Virus record (IMG/VR): IMGVR_UViG_3300046096_000928
Location: 28,554 to 92,553 of that record
DNA: 64,000 bases
Origin: a virus
Reading direction: 5' to 3' (one strand)
Within the stretch, counting starts at the first letter, position 1; each line of letters begins with the position of its first letter. The notes under the pieces were generated by a model, which saw only the letters and a list, made by a program, of their open reading frames with translations, did not search any database and was not told the origin of the DNA. Below, one piece after another: positions 1 through 8,534 of this stretch. The position numbers and the translations under genes are program-made.

Positions 1-1
1 T

Positions 2-367
2 GACAGTATTAATACCCAATCGATCATTGCAGAAAAGGCTAAAGAATTATCGTTATTAGTAAATAAGGCTACCACTATTCTAAATGTAGATAGTGATAGC
101 CTTTTTACTAAATCAGCAGTTGAGATAAAAAAAGATGTGATTTCAAAAATTTATCCAACTCTCAATCTTGATGACAAAACCGAAGTGGCGATCGATGCAA
201 TGTTTGAAACTTGTGAATTATATAAAAATGATAGTAAGAGAATCATTGAAGAGCAAAAACAACTTATTAATAATGCCGTCACGGTAAACAATCTTGATAC
301 TCAAGATACTACCACTGAAATGACTGCGAGAATGAAATCAATCACTACCGCTTGGGAGAATAAATAA
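2..367 (+). CDS. head maturation/scaffold-type protein, C-terminal part (5' end outside window)
   Basis: The frame is open from base 2 to the TAA at 365-367, giving 121 visible residues; the true start lies outside the window. An internal GTG at 137 has no ribosome site and the frame continues upstream of it, so I do not use it as the start. The protein is helical and hydrophilic and ends in a short basic/aromatic tail (KSITTAWENK). It sits directly before a cement protein and the major capsid protein. In many phages the gene in this place is a DUF2213-type capsid maturation protein or scaffold, and the tail resembles that group. That name is inferred from position and general look. Confidence 0.6.
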   Translation, partial: DSINTQSIIAEKAKELSLLVNKATTILNVDSDSLFTKSAVEIKKDVISKIYPTLNLDDKTEVAIDAMFETCELYKNDSKRIIEEQKQLINNAVTVNNLDTQDTTTEMTARMKSITTAWENK

Positions 368-867
368 TGACAAGTTTATTGAGCAATTATGATTATATGT
401 CACAGCGTCCTAGACTGACTGGACAAATCAATAGCCTTAAATTATCTAGTAGAGATTCAGCCGTCAATGTTACTCAAGCTATCCCTTTCGGGTGCGTAGT
501 GAAATTTGATACTACAAACTCATTCAGTGAACCTAGCACGGGGAAAGTTGTTCTTATTCCTAATGCTACCACTGACAAAATTGCTGGAATTTCTATTCTT
601 GAGTATATCTATGAAGGGAGTGAATATCCTCTTAATTCAGCGTTTCCTTTTGCTACTCTGTGTGACGTTTTAGTATTTAGTGAAACTGCTAATACTATTG
701 GCGACCCTGTTTTCCTCCGTGTTGTCTCTGGTGCAGGTGGCACAAAAGTCGGGTATGGCTTCCGCAATGTGGCTGTATCTGGGGAAACAATTGCTTTACC
801 TAACTGTTATTGGACTGAAACCAATACAGGTACTAACGAAATATCTGAAATTCATTTTGAACGATAG
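367..867 (+). CDS. capsid cement / decoration protein
   Basis: This 166-residue beta-rich protein has the layout of phage structural cement (DUF2190/Gp24-like) proteins. An opening 'AIPFGCVVKF' strand is followed by a 'KIAGISILEYI' strand. A 'FATLCDVLVF...GDPVFLRV' stretch then describes a value that can be set and later read. These proteins bind the outside of the capsid lattice and stabilise it. The start overlaps the upstream stop (TAATG), so the genes are translationally coupled. The major capsid gene follows 13 bases later. Family assignment rests on residue pattern and gene order. Confidence 0.75.
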   Translation: MTSLLSNYDYMSQRPRLTGQINSLKLSSRDSAVNVTQAIPFGCVVKFDTTNSFSEPSTGKVVLIPNATTDKIAGISILEYIYEGSEYPLNSAFPFATLCDVLVFSETANTIGDPVFLRVVSGAGGTKVGYGFRNVAVSGETIALPNCYWTETNTGTNEISEIHFER

Positions 868-880
868 GAGTAAAAGAAAA

Positions 881-1903
881 ATGACAACTGCACAATACAC
901 AAACGGATTAGTAAAACATTATCTTGAGAATAGACAGTCTATTCATGGAAGTCTTAACTTAGATGATAATGCAATCGCCTTTTTTCAACGACAGTTAGAA
1001 AAAGATTTAGGAAAAGTCTTTGAATCCTTAAAGCCTACTTTGACAGTTGAACAGGATATAGTCACCCAAGCTGGTTTACCTTACGGGACTAAATCGGTAT
1101 TTTATACTGAAGTAGATACAAGAGGAATGGCTAGTATTATCGCTGGTGGTAGTGATGATATTAAACAAGTTAGTATGCTCGGTCAAGAAGTCTCTTATAA
1201 AAGAGCCAGATTGGCGATCGGTTATTCTTACTCTCAAGAAGAGTTAGACACCATGTTTGAAGATACTCTTTATAGAAAACCTTTAAATGTCAATGAATAC
1301 AAATTGAAAGGTTGTATTTATGCCTTAGATGATTTATCTGAAAAGTTAGGCTATTATGGGGATTCAAGTCATGGTATCGTAGGATTATTGACTGATCCAG
1401 CTTTAACTCCCGTTATTGACACCTTCAAACCTTATTTGACTACTCAGACTGCGGAGGCTTTATATAATTGGTTTGTAAGAAGTTATTACTATATCGTTCA
1501 ACAAACTAGACAAAGATTCGCCCCTAATACTTGTTTAATTCCCTTAAAATTGATGATTCGGTTACAATCGGTGCGTTCTCTTTCAGCTAACAATGAAACT
1601 GCTTGGGATATGGTCACTAATTTAATGTCACAAATGGGAGTTACTCTTATGAATAGAGAATCTCTAAGACAATCTGAATTAGAATCAAATGGAGTTACTA
1701 ATGTAGGTGACAACCAAGAGATTATGGTGTTCTATCATAAGTCTCCCGATACTATTTTCAGAATGATCAATGACATCAGAACCCAACCATTCGAGCGTAG
1801 AAATCTTAATTTTAGTACGATCATGTATTACGATGTTACAAGCACTATCATTCCCTATAAAGAAGTAGTAAGTATTATTAAATATCCTATTGCAACAACC
1901 TAA
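881..1903 (+). CDS. major capsid protein (DUF2184-like)
   Basis: The 340-residue product forms the icosahedral head shell. I place the start at ATG 881 because TAGGAG lies ten bases upstream; a longer frame to 680 would overlap the cement gene. An N-terminal 'LDDNAIAFFQRQLEKDL' segment is followed by a beta-rich core with 'GMASIIAGGSDDIKQVSM'. Next comes 'GYSYSQEELDTMF', then 'GIVGLLTDPA', the order seen in DUF2184 capsid proteins. Length fits an HK97-fold capsid of this type. It lies between the cement gene and a small partner gene whose start overlaps its stop. Confidence 0.85.
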   Translation: MTTAQYTNGLVKHYLENRQSIHGSLNLDDNAIAFFQRQLEKDLGKVFESLKPTLTVEQDIVTQAGLPYGTKSVFYTEVDTRGMASIIAGGSDDIKQVSMLGQEVSYKRARLAIGYSYSQEELDTMFEDTLYRKPLNVNEYKLKGCIYALDDLSEKLGYYGDSSHGIVGLLTDPALTPVIDTFKPYLTTQTAEALYNWFVRSYYYIVQQTRQRFAPNTCLIPLKLMIRLQSVRSLSANNETAWDMVTNLMSQMGVTLMNRESLRQSELESNGVTNVGDNQEIMVFYHKSPDTIFRMINDIRTQPFERRNLNFSTIMYYDVTSTIIPYKEVVSIIKYPIATT

Positions 1904-2316
1904 TGAAAACAAAAATTGAATTTCACCCAGAAAGACTCTCGCCGCCAAGACAGGGTGGTTATGTCCTAAGAACAGAAGACTTTGAAACTCTCGCTTTGAA
2001 ACAGGGTGAGAATATTTTTGAAGTAAGTCTTGTTGATCGATTTAGAACACATCCTAGTTTTATTGAGGCTATTAAAACCAGTGCTATCGTCGTGGTTTGT
2101 GAAGAAGTAGAAGAAACTAAAGAGAAAAATATCGGTGACTTCAAAAACGTAAATGATGCAAAAAGAGCGGTCGAGAATAGCTATGATAAACTCAAATTAG
2201 AAACTTGGTTAGATCAGGAAACTAAAGGACAAAATAGAAATACTGTCATCAGTGCTATTAAAATAGCAATAGATAAAATAGAAACGGCTAAATTATCTAC
2301 TGCTTCTATTTCTTAA
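1903..2316 (+). CDS. small virion-associated protein after the capsid gene
   Basis: A 137-residue protein whose ATG shares a base with the capsid stop codon (TAATG), so it is coupled to capsid translation. The first half is beta-rich with 'VDRFRTHPSFIEAIKTSAIVVV'. The second half is charged and helical, with a LEM/SAP-like stretch 'AVENSYDKLKLETWLDQE'. No family is recognised with certainty. The position is where phages often carry a head-tail joining or head-fibre protein. A perfect palindromic terminator follows 14 bases after the stop. Confidence 0.7.
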   Translation: MKTKIEFHPERLSPPRQGGYVLRTEDFETLALKQGENIFEVSLVDRFRTHPSFIEAIKTSAIVVVCEEVEETKEKNIGDFKNVNDAKRAVENSYDKLKLETWLDQETKGQNRNTVISAIKIAIDKIETAKLSTASIS

Positions 2317-2330
2317 TCTTTTAAAAAAAT

Positions 2331-2366
2331 AAAAAAAGATGATCTGTATACAGATCATCTTTTTTT
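2331..2366. terminator. bidirectional terminator, perfect 36-bp palindrome
   Basis: Bases 2331-2348 are the exact reverse complement of 2349-2366, with seven A at one end and seven T at the other. It lies between the head operon and the convergent pentapeptide gene, so it can stop transcription from both sides. Confidence 0.8.
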
Positions 2367-2374
2367 ATTGCCGA

Positions 2375-3082
2375 CTAATCTATTCTAAGAAGTTTTTTAA
2401 ATTTTTTCTTGGCATCGGCATTATCAAAAATACCGTTATTAATAAGATCAATTTGATTAAATATGGCATCAGTAAGATCAGCATGACTAAAATTAGCACC
2501 GTTAAATTCAGCATCGATAAAATCAGCTTTTTTCAATGAACAATAACTAAAATTAGTAACTTTGAGATCAGAGGATAATCCTATTTTCGATCTCAAGAAA
2601 ATAATTTTATTCAAATAAGAACCATTAAATTGGACTCCTTTTAAATTAGATTTATAAAAATCTGATTTACCTCTAAAGTAGCTACCGTAAAATAGTGAGT
2701 TTTCTAAATTGACGTTCTCAAACTCGCTATTTTCAGTTTTCAATCGATTAAAGATAGAACCACTTAAAACAGAATCGGTAAAACTCACTAAATCCCAATT
2801 ACTATCAGTTGCATTTATTCCTGCTAAATGGCAACCTTCAAAGAATACATTCGCCATTTGTGAATCAGCTAAATTACTCCCACGAAAACTACAATTTCTA
2901 AATAGACAATCACAAAAAGTAGCTTTGCTCAAATCTACATCTTCAAAAAAGCAGTCCTCTATTTGAGAACGATCTATTCTAAGCCCAGTCAAATCTTCCC
3001 CACTAAGAATCAAGTCTTTTAAATCTTCTTTCGATACCTTTGTAAATGACTTATATTCTGCTAAAAATTCTTCTCTATTCAT
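2375..3082 (-). CDS. pentapeptide-repeat protein
   Basis: A 235-residue protein made largely of degenerate five-residue repeats of the A(D/N)LXX kind, for example 'DLSKATFCDCLFRNCSF' and 'ADFIDAEFNGANFSHADL'. Such proteins fold as a square right-handed beta helix. The first ~30 residues are helical and lie outside the repeats. There is no signal peptide or membrane segment. Function cannot be read from the repeats. Some pentapeptide proteins mimic DNA and bind gyrase, which is only a possibility here. It overlaps the gene upstream of it by four bases (ATGA). Confidence 0.9.
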   Translation of the reverse strand: MNREEFLAEYKSFTKVSKEDLKDLILSGEDLTGLRIDRSQIEDCFFEDVDLSKATFCDCLFRNCSFRGSNLADSQMANVFFEGCHLAGINATDSNWDLVSFTDSVLSGSIFNRLKTENSEFENVNLENSLFYGSYFRGKSDFYKSNLKGVQFNGSYLNKIIFLRSKIGLSSDLKVTNFSYCSLKKADFIDAEFNGANFSHADLTDAIFNQIDLINNGIFDNADAKKKFKKLLRID

Positions 3083-3408
3083 TTTTTTTTACTCCTATTT
3101 TCATTTATTAAATCTAATTCAACCTGTATAGCTGGAATCAAAACAATCAACTGATTTTTTAGGCTTTTTCTTCTTAAGGAATTAGCTAAATAAAAGTCAT
3201 CGGGATGGGTATAATTTTCTATTCCAAACTCTCTCAAATATTCTTCGGCTTCCTTATCATTCACAAAATCAAAACTATGTAAAAAAGGAAACAACCCATC
3301 TATTACAGATTTTGCTTGTATAAAAGCTAATAAGGGCTCTATATACGATGCTTCTAAAGGAATCACCGACTGAACTATCTCAACTATTTTCTGTTTATAT
3401 TTATTCAT
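3079..3408 (-). CDS. hypothetical protein (109 aa)
   Basis: A helical, mildly hydrophobic protein of unknown family with a basic tail (NENRSKKK). It overlaps the pentapeptide gene by four bases, so the two are probably translated together. A 52-codon gene lies just upstream on the same strand. Confidence 0.65.
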   Translation of the reverse strand: MNKYKQKIVEIVQSVIPLEASYIEPLLAFIQAKSVIDGLFPFLHSFDFVNDKEAEEYLREFGIENYTHPDDFYLANSLRRKSLKNQLIVLIPAIQVELDLINENRSKKK

Positions 3409-3411
3409 TTT

Positions 3412-3570
3412 TCAATCCAAACAATATTCTACTGTTTTTACATTAGTTAATACTTTTGTTTCCCAAAACTTCTTACATTTTTCTTCTCGTAAGTCATCGT
3501 AGGTCAAAGACAATATTTTATCATCTTTGAAAATATCAACACCATCTCTAAATATCTGTAGTTTAAACAT
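3412..3570 (-). CDS. hypothetical small protein (52 aa)
   Basis: An uninterrupted 52-codon frame from ATG (3568-3570) to TGA (3412-3414). AGAG lies upstream of the start and the next gene begins three bases after the stop. The product starts 'MFKLQIFRDGVDIFKDD' and ends 'VKTVEYCLD'. Spacing and strand fit a three-gene leftward operon with the two genes downstream. No family recognised. Confidence 0.5.
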   Translation of the reverse strand: MFKLQIFRDGVDIFKDDKILSLTYDDLREEKCKKFWETKVLTNVKTVEYCLD

Positions 3571-3621
3571 ATCTCTTTTTATCAAGTACACTTTTGATTA
3601 TACAGAAATATCTTAAGAGTG

Positions 3622-3918
3622 TTAATCTATTTTAATGATCTTTATTTCTACTACGGGGTAAATTTCTATTATATCTACTCCTAACGCAATGGCGATAAGG
3701 TTTAGGTTATCTTTAGCTATCGTCGGCACTAATCCTGTTTCTATTTTCTCTAACAAGCCATTACTAATGCCTGTTAAGTCTGCTAATCCTTTTCTAGTTA
3801 CATTTCTAGTTTTTCTTAAGTTACTTAAATTCACTCCTAACGATTTATCCCATCTTAAAAAAATAGCGTTTTCTAAATGTACGGTAATCATAACATTATA
3901 TTTAATTATTTTCTGCAT
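3622..3918 (-). CDS. XRE-family transcriptional regulator
   Basis: A 98-residue protein with a helix-turn-helix at about residues 32-57 ('LRKTRNVTRKGLADLTGIS' then 'LLEKIETG'), the standard Cro/CI-type fold. The start may be the internal ATG at 3889-3891. The segment before the HTH ('FLRWDKSLGVNL') is shared with the XRE gene at 19014 ('YFKWDKSKGLIL'), so the two are paralogues. It is divergent from the methylase-like gene at 3965, which is the classic arrangement for a regulator acting on the shared 47-bp gap. Confidence 0.85.
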   Translation of the reverse strand: MQKIIKYNVMITVHLENAIFLRWDKSLGVNLSNLRKTRNVTRKGLADLTGISNGLLEKIETGLVPTIAKDNLNLIAIALGVDIIEIYPVVEIKIIKID

Positions 3919-3964
3919 TTTAGTTTAACATAGTTTTATAAACAATTTCATTTTAAGGAAAAGA

Positions 3965-5008
3965 ATGGATTTACAATTAGGATTTTTGGCAGAGGAAAAT
4001 GAAATCATAGAGACTGAGGTTAAAGTAGAAAAAATAGAACAGCTCGTATTAACTCAAGGAATAATTGAACCTAGAAAAGCAAAAGAAGATAGTACAGCTT
4101 TAAATTATTGGAAGTCATGGAAGCCTAAAGATAGAAGTAAGTTAGGGAAAGCTGATCACACTTACAAATTAACTCATGGTTGGTTAATGCCTTATTTAGT
4201 TGGCATTGACGAGTTCACAAATAAACGTTGGGAATATTGGGCAAAAGTACAAAGATTATCGCCCGTTGCCTATTATGAATATTTAACTAAAGGTGTAACT
4301 GATAAGTTTGTAGCGGAAGCTATACACTGTCACGATTACCCTGAAATAAGTTTTTCTGAAGATACTACTACTTTAAATTATCTTAATTCTGTTATTGATT
4401 TAATTTGTGGCGATCGCTCAATTAGCGGAATAGATGCTTTTGAATTTCTATTAGATTGGTTATTATTTGGGTTCGGGCATGAAGATTTTACAGAATTACC
4501 AGAATCCCCTTCTCGTGACAAGGCAATAAATAAGAAACTGTATGAATATTTTGATTTATTCCCTTTGTTAATAAATCCTTATGATTATTTTGGGCTTATG
4601 TTACCTGAGTTATTTAATCAAGGGCGTAATCAAAAAGTTGGTTTTTTCCCAACTCCTATGACTATCTGTATCGCTATGACTGAAATGATTAGCGGGAATG
4701 ATAAACCTACTATTCAAAGATTTCAAGAATCGTCAGCTGGTACTGGAAGTCTTGTTTTAGCATGGTCAAAAAAAGGATTATGTGCAAGTATCACAGAATT
4801 ATCTAATACTTGCACTAAGGCTATTTTGGTTAATTGTTATCTTTACGCCCCACAATACGCACGTCCTTTATTTTATTTAGCAGAACAAAGTACTTTTATT
4901 TGTGGGAATGCTCTCAGTAATGAGATATTCCACGATTACCACGCTAAATATAAAAAAATAATTGCTGATGATTTCCGAAATCATTTTGCTGTTTTAACTA
5001 AAAAATAA
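3965..5008 (+). CDS. N6-adenine methylase-like protein, possibly inactive
   Basis: A 347-residue protein with a methylase region at about 217-320. 'GFFPTPMTICIAMTEM' is typical of HsdM-type enzymes just before the SAM site, and 'SSAGTGSLVLAW' is motif I. The catalytic (N/D)PP(Y/F) motif is not visible, and the protein stops soon after 'GNALSNEIF', where that motif would come. I read it as a truncated or non-catalytic methylase. The N-terminal 200 residues are of unknown type. It contains a HIP1 site (4410). Its 3' end overlaps the convergent endolysin gene by 15 bases. Confidence 0.7.
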   Translation: MDLQLGFLAEENEIIETEVKVEKIEQLVLTQGIIEPRKAKEDSTALNYWKSWKPKDRSKLGKADHTYKLTHGWLMPYLVGIDEFTNKRWEYWAKVQRLSPVAYYEYLTKGVTDKFVAEAIHCHDYPEISFSEDTTTLNYLNSVIDLICGDRSISGIDAFEFLLDWLLFGFGHEDFTELPESPSRDKAINKKLYEYFDLFPLLINPYDYFGLMLPELFNQGRNQKVGFFPTPMTICIAMTEMISGNDKPTIQRFQESSAGTGSLVLAWSKKGLCASITELSNTCTKAILVNCYLYAPQYARPLFYLAEQSTFICGNALSNEIFHDYHAKYKKIIADDFRNHFAVLTKK

Positions 5009-5428
5009 ATCAAGCTCTGCTTTTCTACGACGGTCAAGTCCTGCGGAGGGCTTCCCGTTTATTTTATTCCACCTTTTTAATTCTGTCTCAGCACTTTGAT
5101 AATCTTTTCGATTTATTTTTTTTCGAAGAGTTGATTCTTTAAAAGCATTTAGTCCTACATTAAAAGCAAAACTTGTTAAAGCTCCTAATTGTTGTTTAGT
5201 TAACGGCACTGTTACCAAATCCTCTATTTGTTTTGATAACTTTTCTAACTCAAGATAAAGCATCCCTTCCGCTTTCACTCTATTCATAGTGTCACTCATT
5301 TTTACTGATTTCCCATTTACTCTTGTAAACCCATAACCAATCGTAGGCACTCCCGCAGGACATAAATATGCCTTCTCCCTAAAACTTTCAAACTCCTTCA
5401 CTAAATCAAATGCTTTTTTCTCTATCAT
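4994..5428 (-). CDS. endolysin, GH24 lysozyme
   Basis: A 144-residue T4-type muramidase that cuts the glycan strand of peptidoglycan at lysis. The catalytic Glu is in 'LVKEFESFREKAY' (E12 region), followed by 'CPAGVPTIGYGFT', the signature loop with the catalytic Thr. The family's usual Asp is a Cys, as in many lambdoid-type relatives. The C-terminal 'LTSFAFNVGLNAFKESTLRKKIN' matches the conserved helix pair. No signal peptide or SAR segment is visible, so release needs a holin. Repeat copy A lies immediately upstream. Confidence 0.92.
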   Translation of the reverse strand: MIEKKAFDLVKEFESFREKAYLCPAGVPTIGYGFTRVNGKSVKMSDTMNRVKAEGMLYLELEKLSKQIEDLVTVPLTKQQLGALTSFAFNVGLNAFKESTLRKKINRKDYQSAETELKRWNKINGKPSAGLDRRRKAELDLFFS

Positions 5429-5521
5429 TTTTAATACTAATTGTAGTAAGGCATATTACAATTCTATTTTACATCTATTTTCCATAGGCTTTTTTCTATG
5501 CTTATTGTATTTACGATAGAG

Positions 5522-5707
5522 AAAAGCCAATTGACGAGTTCCTATCAACAGGTTACCTGATATTAGGTTTCCTGTTATTAGGTTACCTGTTAACAGGTTT
5601 TCGATATACATAATTAAGATCAATAAACTCATAATTAAAAAAATAAAGATCAAGTTAATTATGCAAAAAATTTATTTTTTCTTTTTTTCTGTTTAAGAAA
5701 AGAAGCC
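5522..5707 (-). repeat. dispersed repeat family, copy A
   Basis: Read on the minus strand this ~185-bp block begins GGCTTCTTTTCTTAAACAG. It continues through CATAATTAACTTGATCTTT and TATGTATATCGAAAACC, then four 15-bp units rich in CCTGTTAACAGG-type palindromes, and ends GGAACTCGTCAATTGGC. It is nearly identical to copy B (43805-43989, plus strand) and related to copies C and D. A 65-codon frame (5456-5653, minus) runs through it: a hydrophobic helix, then NLLTG-NLITG-NLISG-NLLIG. Copy A points toward the endolysin gene. It may be a promoter/leader element, a structured RNA or a small membrane-protein gene. Confidence 0.7.
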
Positions 5708-5845
5708 ATTGAAAAATAACTAATTATTCTCTGTATTGCTGATTATTTAGCTAAATAAGGCTAATGAGGTAAGTAAAGGATTAATCATACTTAAAGAAAC
5801 TTTAAAAGAGTAAAATAATGAAATAAAGCAATGATCAAATAAAGA

Positions 5846-6043
5846 ATGAGAAAAGAGCAAAGACATCCGTTAGCACATATTGACAGGCAAATAGTCAAAA
5901 GTTTTTTTGTGGAAGGAATGAGTGATTTCAATTTGACTGAATTAGCTCGGTTAAAAATCCATCACTATAATTTTTCAGGTGCAACCGATATACGATTCGA
6001 TCTCGATAGCATTATGAATCAATGGGAATTAACTGAAGATTAA
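5846..6043 (+). CDS. hypothetical small protein (65 aa)
   Basis: A charged 65-residue protein ('MRKEQRHPLAHIDRQIV...') with no recognised family and only a weak ribosome site. It is isolated between repeat copy A and a leftward gene. Kept because the composition looks protein-like and the space has no competing frame. Confidence 0.45.
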   Translation: MRKEQRHPLAHIDRQIVKSFFVEGMSDFNLTELARLKIHHYNFSGATDIRFDLDSIMNQWELTED

Positions 6044-6129
6044 CTTTACGAAAAAACTAAAGTAATTTATGCGAAAGAGATTTTTCTAATTTCGATTCTG
6101 AGAGTGAAGAAGATTGGAGTTAATAAAAA

Positions 6130-6149
6130 ACCTCCTCTGATCGGGAGGT
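6130..6149 (-). terminator. terminator-like hairpin
   Basis: On the minus strand ACCTCC and GGAGGT pair around an 8-base loop and are followed by a run of T. It lies downstream of the BRO gene, behind a second hairpin (6187-6233). Confidence 0.6.
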
Positions 6150-6186
6150 AAAATAATTTAATTAATAGGTTATAATGGAAACAACA

Positions 6187-6233
6187 AAACCCGACACAGC
6201 TCTGCTAAGTATCTGCAAAGAATCGGGTTACTC
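6187..6233 (-). terminator. hairpin after the BRO gene
   Basis: AACCCGA at one end pairs with TCGGGTT at the other, starting five bases after the BRO stop codon; on the minus strand TTTTG follows. The ~33-base loop is long for a plain terminator and holds its own short complementary stretches. Confidence 0.5.
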
Positions 6234-6237
6234 AATT

Positions 6238-6960
6238 TTAGGCTTTGGCTAGTGCACCGTATTTTTTATCTAAATAAACTGGCATTTTAAGGGGGACATA
6301 TATTGTCTCCAAACATTGTGCAAAATATCCTAATTCACAGAAGTCATAGGCTTTTATAACCCGTGTCCCACGATGATTGTCAAGATGATAGATAGCCGTA
6401 CTACTTTCAACTGCCCATTCTTTACTACTGCGATACGAACTCCAATGAATACCAACCGACCCATCGAGTAAATCAAATATATCTATTGGATAACCTAGCT
6501 TTTCTACTCGCAACATCAAATAGTTTGCTTTTTCTGCGATGCACCAAGTATTAGGTTGCTTAACTAGATTTTTCTCTAAATCCATAATGCGATCTGAGTA
6601 AACGGTAATTGCTTTTTTAGGTTGCTCAACTGAATAACTACCAGTTTGTCTAATACTTGGTAAGATTTCCTCAAATACCCATTTTTGAAATTGTTTAGCT
6701 GTTTCTAAACGAGATTTAAAGATTAGTTGATAAATACCAGCCTCTTTAGTAATTATCAATACCTTCTCAATTCTTGGCTTGTTTTCCCCATATCTGATGG
6801 TGGGCATTTGATGTAATGTCAAATAATCTGGATCGATTAAGTCTTTTATCGCTGTTTTGGGAGTAGCATAACCTAATGCTTTTGCTACATCGATCGCCAC
6901 TGGATTACCATCTACAAAACGAATATCTTGACTATCAAACTGAAATCGTGTTAAATTCAT
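6238..6960 (-). CDS. BRO-N domain antirepressor-like protein
   Basis: A 240-residue protein with a BRO-N domain at about residues 1-110: 'GNPVAIDVAKALGYATPKTA', then 'ITKEAGIYQLIFKSR' and 'FQKWVFEEILPSIRQTG'. BRO-N domains bind DNA and occur in phage antirepressors and viral regulators. The C-terminal half is of a type seen in cyanobacterial phage proteins, with no assigned role. AGGAG precedes the ATG. The leader upstream (6961-7060) has a hairpin and sequence shared with the leaders of the genes at 12191 and 30720. Confidence 0.85.
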   Translation of the reverse strand: MNLTRFQFDSQDIRFVDGNPVAIDVAKALGYATPKTAIKDLIDPDYLTLHQMPTIRYGENKPRIEKVLIITKEAGIYQLIFKSRLETAKQFQKWVFEEILPSIRQTGSYSVEQPKKAITVYSDRIMDLEKNLVKQPNTWCIAEKANYLMLRVEKLGYPIDIFDLLDGSVGIHWSSYRSSKEWAVESSTAIYHLDNHRGTRVIKAYDFCELGYFAQCLETIYVPLKMPVYLDKKYGALAKA

Positions 6961-7060
6961 ATTAACTCCTAGTTGCTTAACTACTTTTAGGGGTTACGGA
7001 ATGATATACAGCAATTCATAATTAACAGTTATGGGTTGCTTTTCCGTTTCTATAACTATT
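6961..7060 (-). promoter_or_regulatory. structured leader of the BRO gene (leader 1)
   Basis: On the minus strand, GAAAAGCAACCCATAA pairs partly with TTATGAATTGCT to form a hairpin at 7010-7040. CCCCTAAA and an AGGAG ribosome site follow. The same order and much of the same sequence precede the gene at 30720, and a version with different bases but the same pairing precedes the gene at 12191. It could be an attenuator, a translational switch or a protein-binding RNA. Confidence 0.6.
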
Positions 7061-7109
7061 TATATATAAGTCTTTGAAGATTTTAAATCTACTTAATTAG
7101 TCTGTAATT

Positions 7110-7784
7110 CTAACTGTTCAATTTTATTTTGGTTGCTGATATTCTTTGATTAATTATGTTTAAATATTCTTCTTCTTTTTCGATTAGAACATAATTAAAA
7201 CCTGTTTCTATTGCACTTACTGCCGTTGTACCACTGCCTCCAAAAGGATCAAGTACAATTCCATTAGGGGGAGTAATTAACTCGATGAAATATGCCATTA
7301 AATGCCGTGATTTAACTGTCGGATGATCATTATTGACTAATCCTTTACAATTCCTATCAGTTGTGGATGCTTTGGCTTTGTAGTATATGCTATTGACTGT
7401 ATCTGTATCAAAAGGTAAGTTTTTAAAATATCTCGCCGCCGTTCCTTTATCCTCAAAATAAACACCGCTTTTATACGGATTACTTTTAAATTTTACTGAA
7501 TTATCCTTCGTGTATGTATCGTAATTATAGTCACTTGCTCTACTGACAGATTCCCCACTTTGATCGCCAATAACATTAACAGGACAATCTTTAGCGTGAT
7601 TATTTTCTTGGCAGTTAATACCACATGATAAAATTAAATTAGCTGGATAAAGACCGATGTTAGGATTGTGACCATCTTCTGATCCTGTTTCTTTTCCTAG
7701 CCCACTGTGATAAATATTAGTCTTCTCTTTTTTTTGAAAAACCACAAGGCACTCTTTTATTAGTACCAATCCTACCTGCATCAA
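7110..7784 (-). pseudogene. DNA methyltransferase, C-terminal part (frameshifted)
   Basis: The second half of a site-specific DNA methyltransferase whose first half is at 7717-8397. It carries the SAM-binding motif 'VLDPFGGSGTTAVSAIE' and the final 'NYVLIEKEEEYLNIINQRI'. With motif I near the C-terminus and DPPS near the N-terminus, the enzyme is of the beta order (N4-cytosine or N6-adenine). The halves are joined by a run of eight T at 7728-7735. With seven, the reading would be continuous ('CGFSKKEKTNIYHSG'). A mutation, transcriptional slippage or a sequencing error would each explain it. Confidence 0.8.
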
Positions 7785-8397
7785 TATTTAATCCGCCCGT
7801 ACCGTGTTTAAGAATATTTCTAACAATACTAGATTCTGAACATTTTTTCTGCCCCAACCACCAACCTTCGATCGCAGGTTTCAACGCAGGAGTTTTCCAA
7901 CCATCCCATCGCTTTGCTAATTCACTTGATGATTTTGTGATTTTAGGGTTATCTTGCCATGAACCACCAAGTGCATTCGTACCATCCTTACATCCCCTTG
8001 CGGATGTAAGGATGCCTATAACCTCTCTTTCTTCTCCTAACATCCGATCAATCTGCTTACTCACATCTTGCCCTTTTTGAAATCCGCCGCCATTTGCATG
8101 GTGTACAATGTCAATAATTCTAAAACCAGCTAATTCTAAAGCCATACCAGTCCAGTGAGAGGTTCTAGGAATACTCCATACTAAACCAATTGCACCAGGC
8201 TTCATGGTACGCATGGCTTCGTTCATTACCTCTGATAACCAATTAATCCAATTAAGCATACCACCCTTGTTATCATCCCATTTCATGGACATAAAGCTGA
8301 TCGAAGAAGGTGGATCAGTAATTAAAGAATCAAAATAATTATCGGGGAATGTTTTTAATACTTTTAAACAATCACCATGCAAAACTTGGTTAATCAT
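7717..8397 (-). pseudogene. DNA methyltransferase, N-terminal part (frameshifted)
   Basis: This half contains 'MINQVLHGDCLKVLKTFPD', the catalytic 'TDPPSSISFMSMKWD', and 'GLVWSIPRTSHWTGMALELAGF', all typical of the phage-borne methyltransferase family. It ends at TAA just after the poly-A run that shifts the frame. The ATG begins ten bases after a 21-bp-stem hairpin. Both halves look well preserved apart from the single shift, so loss is recent or the joint protein is still made by slippage. Confidence 0.82.
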
Positions 8398-8407
8398 AGA
8401 TAAAAAA

Positions 8408-8456
8408 CAATTTTAATACTCTTGTAATACAATAGATTACAAGAGTATTAAAATTG
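8408..8456. terminator. 21-bp-stem hairpin before the methyltransferase
   Basis: CAATTTTAATACTCTTGTAAT pairs perfectly with its reverse complement around a 7-base loop; on the minus strand six T follow. It sits only ten bases before the methyltransferase ATG, so it would end the upstream transcript or attenuate the methyltransferase. Confidence 0.7.
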
Positions 8457-8534
8457 TGAGAATTAGGTTAGGCTATTCTACTGTTTGAGAATATTTAATT
8501 TGCCCGACAGGATCAGAATTATAAAAAAGATCAA

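Noticed and set aside
1498-1948. Leftward frames across the major capsid gene
   Set aside because: They are antisense shadows of a strong coding sequence, without ribosome sites or family pattern.
3689-3928. Rightward frame opposite the XRE gene at 3622
   Set aside because: The XRE frame has a clear HTH; this one is a hydrophobic shadow.
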